This document shows positions 1 through 5,441 of a stretch of DNA of 5,994 bases, in pieces. Source of the DNA: Thermomicrobiaceae bacterium (GTDB lineage: Bacteria > Chloroflexota > Chloroflexia > Thermomicrobiales > Thermomicrobiaceae). Below the pieces are notes generated by a model. The model had not been told where the DNA came from, made no database searches, and saw only the letters and a list, made by a program, of their open reading frames with translations. Position numbers and translations under genes: made by a program. The stretch covers positions 1-5,994 of the forward strand of contig SKKR01000157.1 of assembly GCA_007123655.1 (NCBI GenBank). The letters run 5' to 3'. Positions within the stretch are counted from its first letter, which is position 1. Each line of letters opens with the position of its first letter.

Positions 1-102
1 CCCGGTGCCAAGGTCGGTTGCAACGGAGATCGCCATCAACAGCTCGGTCAGACGCTGCTGATCGCCAGGACCACGTGTTTCACTGACTGACTCCCGGGAC
101 AT
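1..102 (-). CDS. HD-domain-type regulator, N-terminal fragment (partial)
   Basis: Only the first 34 codons are present; the gene runs off the left edge. It starts at ATG (102-100), preceded by a GGAG Shine-Dalgarno core (112-109) with a 6-base spacer. After a polar N-terminus of about 16 residues comes a helix containing LTELLMAISVATDLGTG (residues 18-34). From memory, this resembles the opening of HD/HD-GYP phosphohydrolase proteins, some with a LuxR-type helix-turn-helix at the C-terminus, where a similar 'SLATDLGMGQP' stretch leads into the first HD helices. The catalytic HD motif would lie outside the window and cannot be checked. The gene follows the early-set gene by 80 bases on the same strand, so it may be the third gene of that cluster or have its own promoter. 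The family call is tentative; that it is coding is more secure. Confidence 0.6.
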   Translation of the reverse strand, partial: MSRESVSETRGPGDQQRLTELLMAISVATDLGTG

Positions 103-108
103 TGGTAG

Positions 109-112
109 CTCC
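109..112 (-). promoter_or_regulatory. Shine-Dalgarno site of the HD-type gene
   Basis: GGAG on the minus strand, with a 6-base spacer to the ATG at 102-100. It supports this start for a gene of which only the 5' end is in the window. Confidence 0.5.
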
Positions 113-165
113 CGGAACGATTGACTGCGTCAACGTCTGCTCGGGACGCCCGCTGCAAGGTATGA

Positions 166-180
166 CGGAGCGTCTCTCCG
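166..180 (-). other. Small stem-loop just after the early-set gene
   Basis: CGGAG (166-170) and CTCCG (176-180) form a perfect 5-bp stem with a 5-base loop, starting 2 bases past the stop codon of the early-set gene. No T-run follows in the direction of transcription, so it is at best a weak terminator or a 3'-end stabilising hairpin. A stem this short can easily occur by chance at this GC content. Confidence 0.2.
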
Positions 181-182
181 AT

Positions 183-479
183 TCAGACGTTTACGACCGA
201 GTTGCTTTCCCCGTACTCGTTCTGGACGTGCTCGTCGGCGTGATCGTCATTCACCCAGCGCTGTCCGTTGACGACATAGCGGAACTGAACACGCCCGCCC
301 TGCGAAAGCGTCAACGACGTCGAAAAATATCCATCCTTGCGGCGGACCATCGGACGAGCGGACGTATCCCAGCCGTCCAGATCAGTCACCAGATGAACGG
401 TGTTGACATCCTCATTGGGACGATACCTGAAGGTAACACGGCAGGTTTTCCCATCGTTAAAGTAGCTTCGTTTGATCAT
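183..479 (-). CDS. Isoamylase early-set (glycogen-binding, CBM48/AMPK-type) domain protein
   Basis: A 98-residue single-domain protein. It begins MIKRSYFNDG and then carries the beta-sandwich pattern of stand-alone early-set (E-set) domains related to CBM48 and the AMPK glycogen-binding module: TDLDGW at 32-37, a central RRKDGYFSTSLTL at 46-58, and QFRYVVNGQRW at 65-75 followed by a conserved N-x-D/E-Y tail (NEYGESNSVV, 87-96). Related proteins are about 100 residues long and often start MIK-x-x-YF. This is why I chose ATG 479-477, which also has AGGTGG (494-489) 9 bases upstream. A longer 115-residue version could start at ATG 530-528, whose A is the last base of the upstream stop codon (TAATG), but it lacks a clear ribosome site. 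In such families the domain binds alpha-glucans or serves as a protein-interaction module; no catalytic domain is present. It is probably cytoplasmic and co-transcribed with the upstream membrane protein. Confidence 0.85.
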   Translation of the reverse strand: MIKRSYFNDGKTCRVTFRYRPNEDVNTVHLVTDLDGWDTSARPMVRRKDGYFSTSLTLSQGGRVQFRYVVNGQRWVNDDHADEHVQNEYGESNSVVNV

Positions 480-488
480 CGGATCTTC

Positions 489-494
489 CCACCT
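489..494 (-). promoter_or_regulatory. Shine-Dalgarno site that decides the early-set gene start
   Basis: AGGTGG on the minus strand, a 5/6 match to AGGAGG, lies 9 bases before ATG 479-477. It favours the 98-residue start over the 115-residue start at 530. Confidence 0.5.
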
Positions 495-529
495 GACTTT
501 CTCGAACGTTGTATGTCGGTGCCTGGCCA

Positions 530-1711
530 TTAGCCTGAATCGCGCTCGCCGTCACTCGCCGGGCGTTCACGTTCGTCAGAGTCAGCCTCGTCGTCCTCCG
601 AAGCGTCGGCGACCGACTGATTATCGGCGGACTGCCGCTCAGCCCGAGATCGCTGTTCATCCCCTCCGGTCGCACTTTGCGCGGCGGCTGGCTCACGGCT
701 GGCAACCGGACGCCGGACCGGGAACACCGCCGCATCACGGAGCGTGGTCGTGATCGCGGCGGGTTGCTCCTGAGGCACTCGCAATTGTCCAACCAGCAAG
801 TGCGGATACCGGGCAACCAGGACCAGCGCTCCGAAGATCGTGCGGAAGACCATTATAACCGTGCGATAGGCCAGCGCGACGAATGTGGCACGCGCCAGAC
901 CGATACCGAGGTAGTTCAACAGTCCGGTCAGGCTCCCGTCGCTCACCCCGTACCCGCCGGGCACAGGCACAAGAACACGGGCCACGGTGCTGAACGAATG
1001 CGCATACAGTGCCTCGAACGGATGCAACCCGCGATCGGTAAGCGAGAGCGCCAGCACCAGGAGAATCGCCGTCGAGAGGATCGTGGCTCCGAGACTGTAG
1101 ACCGTCCCACCAGCAAGCGTGGTCACCCGCATCAGCCCGGCCATGAACGTCCGAAAGTCGTCGCTCTGGGGCACGATCCGGCGGGTGAGACGGTAGCGAG
1201 CCAGGTACCCCATGACGCGATCGCCCAGCCGCCGGTTGCGGATGACCTGAGTCGCGAATATGGCGCCGGCAACCGTAAGCACGGGAATGACGATCTGGAT
1301 GCTTCGCTGGGTTGTCGCGACGATCGCGATCGTTGCCATGATGGAGAGCGCAAACGCGTCGGCGAACGTCTGACCGACCAGGCTCGCGGTGGCCTGCCGC
1401 ATCTTGACATTGCCGTGTTCCTGGGCGAGCCGCGCACCGAGCAGGGAACCGCCAGGGAGCGCGGTGGCCGCCTGAGCGGCGAGATAGGAGGTGAGCGCAT
1501 CGAACGTACTGATGTCCAAGCCACTGGACCGGAGAAAAAAGGCCCAGCGGAGGCCCTTGACGATTTCGTTTGCGAGCAGCAGCAGAACGAGGATGAACAC
1601 CGCCTCAGCGGACATGCTGAGGATCGCACTACTCATCGACTCGAGGTCAGCGACCGCATAGAAGAAGATCGCCGCACCGACGATTAGCGCGATAATAATG
1701 ACACGCTTCAT
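530..1711 (-). CDS. Flippase-like / LPG-synthase transmembrane-domain family membrane protein (UPF0104-like)
   Basis: A 393-residue integral membrane protein. Hydrophobic segments lie at about 3-20, 35-52, 110-132, 137-156, 200-223, 240-270 and 276-301. The family pattern is visible: NEIVKGLRW (48-56) after TM2, YLAAQAATALPGGSLLGARL (76-95), and late in the protein PVPGGYGVSDG (249-259), matching the PGG-x-G-x-x-[DE]G signature of the lysylphosphatidylglycerol synthase TM / YbhN group. The cytosolic aminoacyl-transferase domain of true MprF is absent, so this is the membrane half alone; such proteins are thought to move lipids or lipid-linked sugars, but the substrate is unknown. The last ~80 residues (312-393) are a low-complexity tail, rich in Ala, Arg and Gln and ending very acidic (EDDEADSDERERPASDGERD), probably disordered and cytoplasmic. 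The start is ATG 1711-1709 and gives a clean N-terminal TM segment; its ribosome site is weak. The stop TAA overlaps by one base a possible longer start of the early-set gene. Confidence 0.88.
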   Translation of the reverse strand: MKRVIIIALIVGAAIFFYAVADLESMSSAILSMSAEAVFILVLLLLANEIVKGLRWAFFLRSSGLDISTFDALTSYLAAQAATALPGGSLLGARLAQEHGNVKMRQATASLVGQTFADAFALSIMATIAIVATTQRSIQIVIPVLTVAGAIFATQVIRNRRLGDRVMGYLARYRLTRRIVPQSDDFRTFMAGLMRVTTLAGGTVYSLGATILSTAILLVLALSLTDRGLHPFEALYAHSFSTVARVLVPVPGGYGVSDGSLTGLLNYLGIGLARATFVALAYRTVIMVFRTIFGALVLVARYPHLLVGQLRVPQEQPAAITTTLRDAAVFPVRRPVASREPAAAQSATGGDEQRSRAERQSADNQSVADASEDDEADSDERERPASDGERDSG

Positions 1712-1898
1712 ACTGTGCCGGCCGTTCGCCGAGACCCTGACCGCGCGGCCGGCGACGTCCGACCGGCGCCTCGCCTCATCACCAGGGATTTCACGGCGGG
1801 AGTTTCAGTTCGCATGCCTGGACCGGTCTTATCCTTGGCTCCGCGGGACACGGTGCGCCCTCACCGCACGTCAAGCGCGACATCCTCGGGTGCGTGAA

Positions 1899-1917
1899 CA
1901 GATGTCCCCCGCATCTG
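1899..1917. repeat. Perfect 6-bp inverted repeat (possible operator)
   Basis: CAGATG (1899-1904) and CATCTG (1912-1917) are separated by TCCCCCG and flanked by AA on both sides. It sits in the middle of the divergent intergenic region, roughly 190 bases upstream of the minus-strand gene and 155 bases upstream of the promoter of the plus-strand gene. A regulator binding site is possible. The absence of a T-run directly after the stem on either strand argues against a terminator. Chance occurrence cannot be excluded. Confidence 0.3.
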
Positions 1918-2052
1918 AAGGCCGTTTTCCCTGGTCGCGTCGCAAACCGTCCGAACGCGTTGCACCGCCGGGTAATCGCAGTCTACTGCGCAGCGCAACT
2001 TTACCGTCTTCGCACCAATGCCGCTAGAACACGGACCTTCAAGCGAAACCGG

Positions 2053-2081
2053 TTGTGATCACGGGTCGTCCCGCGTATTAT
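2053..2081 (+). promoter_or_regulatory. Sigma-70-type promoter of the M20 hydrolase gene
   Basis: A -35 box TTGTGA (2053-2058, 4/6 match to TTGACA) and a -10 box TATTAT (2076-2081, 5/6 match to TATAAT) are exactly 17 bases apart. Transcription would begin near 2088, giving a leader of about 80 bases before the start codon. The AT-rich -10 stands out from its GC-rich surroundings and is framed by an inverted repeat CCGCG/CGCGG (2071-2075 and 2083-2087), which could be an operator or chance. Confidence 0.55.
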
Positions 2082-2124
2082 CCGCGGCAAATAGATGTCC
2101 CAGAACGTTCATATATCGCCGCGT

Positions 2125-2138
2125 CCGGCCACAGCCGG
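2125..2138 (+). other. Hairpin in the leader of the M20 gene
   Basis: CCGGC (2125-2129) pairs with GCCGG (2134-2138) around the loop CACA, 11 bases before the GGAGG ribosome site. The CCCCC run just before GGAGG (2146-2149 region) could also pair with G-rich sequence. This might modulate translation, but a 5-bp GC stem is common by chance in such DNA. Confidence 0.25.
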
Positions 2139-2149
2139 GACTTGCCCCC

Positions 2150-2155
2150 GGAGGA
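2150..2155 (+). promoter_or_regulatory. Shine-Dalgarno site of the M20 gene
   Basis: GGAGGA is the best ribosome-site match near this start. It is 14 bases before ATG 2170 but only 5-6 bases before an in-frame TTG at 2161, so the TTG is a serious competitor. The two starts differ by three residues only. It argues against the far upstream ATG at 2095, which has no such site. Confidence 0.6.
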
Positions 2156-2169
2156 AGGGTTTGCACACG

Positions 2170-3360
2170 ATGACCGCGACATACGCCGTTGACGAACAAC
2201 AGCTGATCAACCTGTGCTCGGCGCTCGTCGCCCAACCGAGCCTTCCCGGGCATGAAGACGGAGTCGCCGGCGTCATCAGGAATGAGTTGACGAAACATGA
2301 TTTCGATGACGTATCGGTCGATTCCTTCGGAAACGTGATCGCGATTCGCCGAGCAGGGCGGTCCCGCGGGACGATCCTGTTCGACGGCCACATGGATACC
2401 GTCAGCCCCGGCAACCATGACTTCTGGAGCAACGACCCGTATCAGACGGTCCTGAACCAGGAACTCCTGATGGGTCGCGGGGTCGCGGACATGAAAGGCG
2501 CCATCGCGGCGATGATTCTGGGGATCGCCGCGGTGCCCCGGTCGTCACTCACCGCGGACGTGGTGCTCTCATGCTCGGTGTGTGAGGAGGCGGTGGAGGG
2601 CGTGGCGCTCGGAAGGGTTCTCGATCGATACCCGGCGGATATCGTCGTGATTGGCGAGTCCACCGAGTGTGAACTGGCAATCGGTCAGCGCGGCCGGGGC
2701 GAGTTGCTCGTCGAGACCTTCGGAACCGCGGCCCATTCCTCAACCCCGCATCTGGGAGTGAATGCGGTGAAGCAAATGGCGACAGTCATCGAACGGCTCT
2801 CCCGCATCGAGCAGCCGTACCACCCGGTCCTCGGTCACGGCGTCATGGAAGTGACCGACGTGAAATCGAACCCCTACCCCGGGCTCTCGGTCATCCCGGA
2901 GCATTGCGCGGCGACCTTTGATCGCCGGTTGCTTGTTGAGGAAACCGAGGAATCGCTGCTCGCATCACTGGAACCCGCACTGAACGAGGTTCGCGCTGAA
3001 ATCTCGTCGCTCGATGTCCGGATTTCGATCCCCAGTACGGACGTCACCACGTACCCCGGGACACCGCTCGTCGCACCGAAATTCTCCCCGGCGTGGCTGT
3101 TCGCGTCTGACCATCCGGCGGTCGAAGCCGGCCTCGCCGCGCTGAGCCAGGCGGGACTGCAGACTGTCACCCGTACCTACTCGTTCTGCACCAACGGGAG
3201 CGAATCCGCGGGCCGTCGGGGCATCCCGACAATCGGGTTCGGGCCGGGGAGTGAGGAACAGGCGCACCGTGTCGACGAATGCCTGCCCGTGGAGCAACTG
3301 GTTCGCGCCGCGAACGGGTATGCCGCGCTGGCGGCCGGTCTGGCTGAGGGCATCAGATAG
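2170..3360 (+). CDS. M20-family zinc hydrolase, YgeY type
   Basis: A 396-residue metal-dependent amidohydrolase/peptidase, the usual length for single-chain M20 enzymes. The two-metal site reads in order: FDGHMDT (71-77, first ligand His74, with Asp76), GRGVADMKG (102-110, bridging Asp107), CEE (138-140, general base Glu139 and ligand Glu140), IGE (161-163, ligand Glu163) and GSEEQAH (360-366, last ligand His366). A lid/dimerisation domain follows the AAHSS motif (187-191, His189). The stretches TFDRRLLVEETEESLL (249-264) and YSFCTNGSESAG (337-348) are those I associate with the YgeY group, named for a putative selenium-metabolism-linked hydrolase; ArgE and DapE are relatives. No other selenium gene is visible here, so the true substrate (an N-acyl amino acid, carbamoyl compound or dipeptide) is open. 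Probably cytosolic; no signal peptide. It has its own promoter and is convergent with the amidohydrolase block. Start: ATG 2170, or TTG 2161. Confidence 0.9.
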   Translation: MTATYAVDEQQLINLCSALVAQPSLPGHEDGVAGVIRNELTKHDFDDVSVDSFGNVIAIRRAGRSRGTILFDGHMDTVSPGNHDFWSNDPYQTVLNQELLMGRGVADMKGAIAAMILGIAAVPRSSLTADVVLSCSVCEEAVEGVALGRVLDRYPADIVVIGESTECELAIGQRGRGELLVETFGTAAHSSTPHLGVNAVKQMATVIERLSRIEQPYHPVLGHGVMEVTDVKSNPYPGLSVIPEHCAATFDRRLLVEETEESLLASLEPALNEVRAEISSLDVRISIPSTDVTTYPGTPLVAPKFSPAWLFASDHPAVEAGLAALSQAGLQTVTRTYSFCTNGSESAGRRGIPTIGFGPGSEEQAHRVDECLPVEQLVRAANGYAALAAGLAEGIR

Positions 3361-3409
3361 CGACTGCACTGTCCAAAGGCATCCTGCCGAAACTGCCGGC
3401 GCTATCTGA
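3353..3409. repeat. Perfect 10-bp inverted repeat at the end of the M20 gene
   Basis: TCAGATAGCG (3353-3362) and CGCTATCTGA (3400-3409) are exact reverse complements with a 37-base interval. The left arm contains the M20 stop codon TAG (3358-3360). An inner GCCG/CGGC pair (3386-3389 and 3397-3400) competes with the base of the large stem. It lies between convergent genes, where a bidirectional terminator or a 3'-end processing hairpin is expected. There is no T-run after either arm, so it is not a classical intrinsic terminator. Confidence 0.45.
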
Positions 3410-3424
3410 CCGGTTCCAAGGTAA

Positions 3425-3700
3425 TCAGGCAATCAGCAGTTTCGCTTGCCGCTGTACCTGGTAGAGATTGACGGACCATCCGACGCCGAAGACGTGAGGC
3501 GTGAGAAGGCGCTCGTCATCCGGGTTCCACCAGCGCTGGATGACCCGCTCCGGGGTGGGAGGGCGGAAATCGTACGGGACGCCGAACGCTGTTCCGCACC
3601 AGGTCCGGTCTTTCGGTTCGCGCGACCATTGTTCGAGCAGCGCGTACGCAAAGAGAAACGCAAAGATGAGTTGAATCAGCTTCTTGAGCACGTTGCGCAT
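3425..3700 (-). CDS. Small membrane-anchored DUF5808-like protein
   Basis: A 91-residue protein. Residues 6-22 (KKLIQLIFAFLFAYALL) form one hydrophobic segment preceded by Arg/Lys, so it is likely an N-in anchor. The rest is a soluble module with FGVPYDFRPPTPERV (39-53), then WWNPDDERLLTPHVFGVGWSVNL (57-79). The N-P-D-D-x-R-L-x-x-P ... G-x-G-W-x-x-N-L pattern is what I associate with DUF5808, a domain of unknown function in bacterial membrane proteins. The start ATG 3700-3698 has AGGAG (3713-3709) 8 bases upstream, which decides against the longer frame beginning at 3745 inside the amidohydrolase gene. It begins 26 bases after that gene's stop on the same strand, so the two are probably co-transcribed. 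Its function is unknown; being next to a hydrolase hints at a membrane-associated partner role, which is inference only. Confidence 0.75.
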   Translation of the reverse strand: MRNVLKKLIQLIFAFLFAYALLEQWSREPKDRTWCGTAFGVPYDFRPPTPERVIQRWWNPDDERLLTPHVFGVGWSVNLYQVQRQAKLLIA

Positions 3701-3708
3701 CAGGTCGT

Positions 3709-3713
3709 CTCCT
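3709..3713 (-). promoter_or_regulatory. Shine-Dalgarno site of the DUF5808-like gene
   Basis: AGGAG on the minus strand, 8 bases before ATG 3700-3698. It is the strongest ribosome site on the minus strand in this window and fixes the start of the 91-residue protein. Confidence 0.7.
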
Positions 3714-3726
3714 GCCTCGAGTAGTG

Positions 3727-5361
3727 CTAACGTTCGTGGACCCACTCGCCTCCGAGCATGGTGCGCTCTACCACCGTATCCCGCAAGTCCTCATCCCCAC
3801 AGGTCAGCGGGTCCCTGTCCAGCACGATCAGATCGGCAAGCTTGCCGGGTTCAAGTGAGCCTTTCCGATCTTCCAGCCCGGTGGTCCAGGCGCCGGCGAT
3901 CGTGTAGCTACGGATGGCGTCTTCCCGGCTGATCCGTTCGGATTCATCGAACTGCCTGCCCTGGATGGTCTTCCGGACAACCGCCGCGTACATCCCGACG
4001 AACGGGTTAAAGTCTGTTATCGGCGAGTCGGAACTGCTGGCCAGCGGGACGCCGGCATTGAGATAGCTCGCCATCGGGATTGTCTTTGCTGCGCGCTCTT
4101 GACCGACGGAGAGCACGTAGCTGTCACCCAGATTGGTGATGAACGGCGTGCTCACCAGCGCGGTGATCTTGTGCTCGGCCATGAGCGGGATCACGTCACT
4201 GCTCGGGAAATATGCGTGATGCACCCGGTGCCGAAGACGCAGATTCGGGATGGCACGCTGGGCGGCGACCATCGCTCGAACGGCGAGATCCTGGGCAGCC
4301 GTCCCGCAGGTATGTGTATCGATCGACCAGCCGAGCTCGTGTGCCCAGCGAACCATGTGGGGGAACTCGTCCGGGTCGATGACCCACTCACCGTAATTGT
4401 CCCGATCGTCCAGATAGGGTTCATCGAACCGGCCGGTGCGGTCCCCGACACCGCCGTCAAGCAGGAACTTGATCCCTTCCAGGCGAACCATATCGTTCCC
4501 GAACCCGCCGTGGACCCCGTACCCTTCGATCCATTCCTGTAACTCGGCCGCGATCTCGACCGGCGCAAACCCGAATGCCCCGAGCAGCAGATCGGAGCGC
4601 ACAGTCAATGCTCCGGTCACCCACGCTTTCTGGTAGGCGCGAAGCTCGGCGCGAAAGAGACCGGGATCGGCAATTCCGGTGATCCCGACCGCGTTGTACG
4701 CGCTGGAACCGAGTTTCAGCGCCTCCACCATCTGCTCGTGCGAGATTCCGGGCATCGCGCGGAGCACCATCTGTTTCGCGCGATCCCTGAAAAGGCCGTT
4801 CGGTTCGCCGGTATCCGGATCGCGATCGAACCCACCTGCATACATCATCCCGGCCGGCGGGTCCGGAGTGTCCCGCGTGATACCAGCCGCAGCAAGGGCG
4901 GCGCTGTTCGCAACGAGCTTGTTCCAGACACGATGCATGACCACCGGGTTGTCCGGCGCAACAGCGTCGAGCTCCCAGCGTGTGGGGTGCCGCCCCTCGG
5001 CGAGCAACGCTTCGTCCCACCCTTTGCCAACGATCCACTCGCCGGGTTGCGCCTTCGACGTCGCGTCGGCGACCCGGCTCAGCACTTCCTGAATCGAGCG
5101 ACAGTCGTAGAGTTGGATCTGACTGAGACCGATGCTGGTCGAGAGCAGATGGTTGTGGGCGTCGATAACGCCCGGCATCACGGTTGCGCCACCGAGGTCC
5201 TCGACAACCGTGCGGGCGCCGGAAAGCTCGCGAATCTGCTCGGTGGTTCCGGTCGCGACAACGACCCCCTGGTTGATCGCCACGGCCTCCGCCACGGCAA
5301 ACGCCCGGTCGACCGTGAGCACCTGACCGTTCAGCAACACTCGATCAACCCCATACGCCAT
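3727..5361 (-). CDS. YtcJ-type amidohydrolase (amidohydrolase family 3)
   Basis: A 544-residue metal-dependent hydrolase, normal length for the YtcJ / N-substituted formamide deformylase-like group. Visible in order: an N-terminal beta-sandwich strand (VDRVLLNGQVLTVD, 5-18); VMPGVIDAHNHLLS (61-74) with the metal-binding His69-x-His71; GEWIVGKGWDE (107-117); HRVWNKLVANSAALAAAGI (143-161); IKFLLDGGVGDRTG (297-310) with Lys298 where the family often has its lysine ligand; DTH (348-350, His350); RHRVHHA (377-383, His382); SSSDSPITDFNP (442-453) with the conserved Asp445; and the closing GSLEPGKLADLIVLDRDPL (501-519). Relatives hydrolyse amide, formamide or cyclic C-N bonds; the substrate here is not readable from sequence. 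Family members usually have Glu where this one has His381. No signal peptide. The start ATG 5361-5359 is preceded by GGGGAT (5372-5367), a modest ribosome site. It lies 80 bases downstream of the methyltransferase gene and just upstream of the DUF5808-like gene. Confidence 0.9.
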   Translation of the reverse strand: MAYGVDRVLLNGQVLTVDRAFAVAEAVAINQGVVVATGTTEQIRELSGARTVVEDLGGATVMPGVIDAHNHLLSTSIGLSQIQLYDCRSIQEVLSRVADATSKAQPGEWIVGKGWDEALLAEGRHPTRWELDAVAPDNPVVMHRVWNKLVANSAALAAAGITRDTPDPPAGMMYAGGFDRDPDTGEPNGLFRDRAKQMVLRAMPGISHEQMVEALKLGSSAYNAVGITGIADPGLFRAELRAYQKAWVTGALTVRSDLLLGAFGFAPVEIAAELQEWIEGYGVHGGFGNDMVRLEGIKFLLDGGVGDRTGRFDEPYLDDRDNYGEWVIDPDEFPHMVRWAHELGWSIDTHTCGTAAQDLAVRAMVAAQRAIPNLRLRHRVHHAYFPSSDVIPLMAEHKITALVSTPFITNLGDSYVLSVGQERAAKTIPMASYLNAGVPLASSSDSPITDFNPFVGMYAAVVRKTIQGRQFDESERISREDAIRSYTIAGAWTTGLEDRKGSLEPGKLADLIVLDRDPLTCGDEDLRDTVVERTMLGGEWVHER

Positions 5362-5441
5362 CTGGTATCCCCGTTTCAGTGGTGAAGGCAGTCCATTTGC
5401 GCGCGCCGTCCAGCTATCGTATCGGACACCTCGACAGGCCG

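Larger units (their letters stand above)
1712..2169. other. Divergent intergenic region, no convincing gene
   Basis: About 450 bases lie between the divergent flippase-like and M20 genes. Open frames exist in it (for example 1698-2027 on the plus strand), but their translations are rich in Arg, Ser and Pro, match no family I recognise and lack good ribosome sites. I see no tRNA, T-loop or riboswitch core. Contents I can support are a 6-bp dyad at 1899-1917, a sigma-70-like promoter for the M20 gene at 2053-2081, a palindrome GAACGTTC at 2103-2110, a small hairpin at 2125-2138 and the M20 ribosome site. No clear promoter for the minus-strand gene could be recognised. Confidence 0.6.

Noticed and set aside
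677..1687. A 336-codon plus-strand open frame
   Set aside because: It is antisense to the flippase-like gene, its translation is rich in Arg, Glu, Gln and Asp with no family pattern, and the minus-strand frame gives a clear membrane protein.
1698..2027. A 109-codon plus-strand frame in the intergenic region
   Set aside because: It overlaps the start of the flippase-like gene antisense, is Arg/Ser/Pro-rich, has no recognisable motif and no clear ribosome site.
1900..2101. The 9-base direct repeat AGATGTCCC at 1900-1908 and 2093-2101
   Set aside because: A single pair of this length within a few hundred bases is expected by chance often enough; no third copy is seen.
3701..3745. The longer 106-residue start of the DUF5808-like gene
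   Set aside because: It would overlap the amidohydrolase end and lacks a ribosome site, while the ATG at 3700 has AGGAG at 8 bases and directly precedes the membrane segment.
4738..5385. A 215-codon plus-strand open frame
   Set aside because: It is antisense to the YtcJ-like amidohydrolase, whose motifs are unmistakable; the frame is a shadow caused by high GC content.
5362..5441. A promoter or terminator between the methyltransferase and amidohydrolase genes
   Set aside because: No -35/-10 pair with acceptable spacing and no stem followed by a T-run could be found on the minus strand; read-through from the methyltransferase gene is possible.
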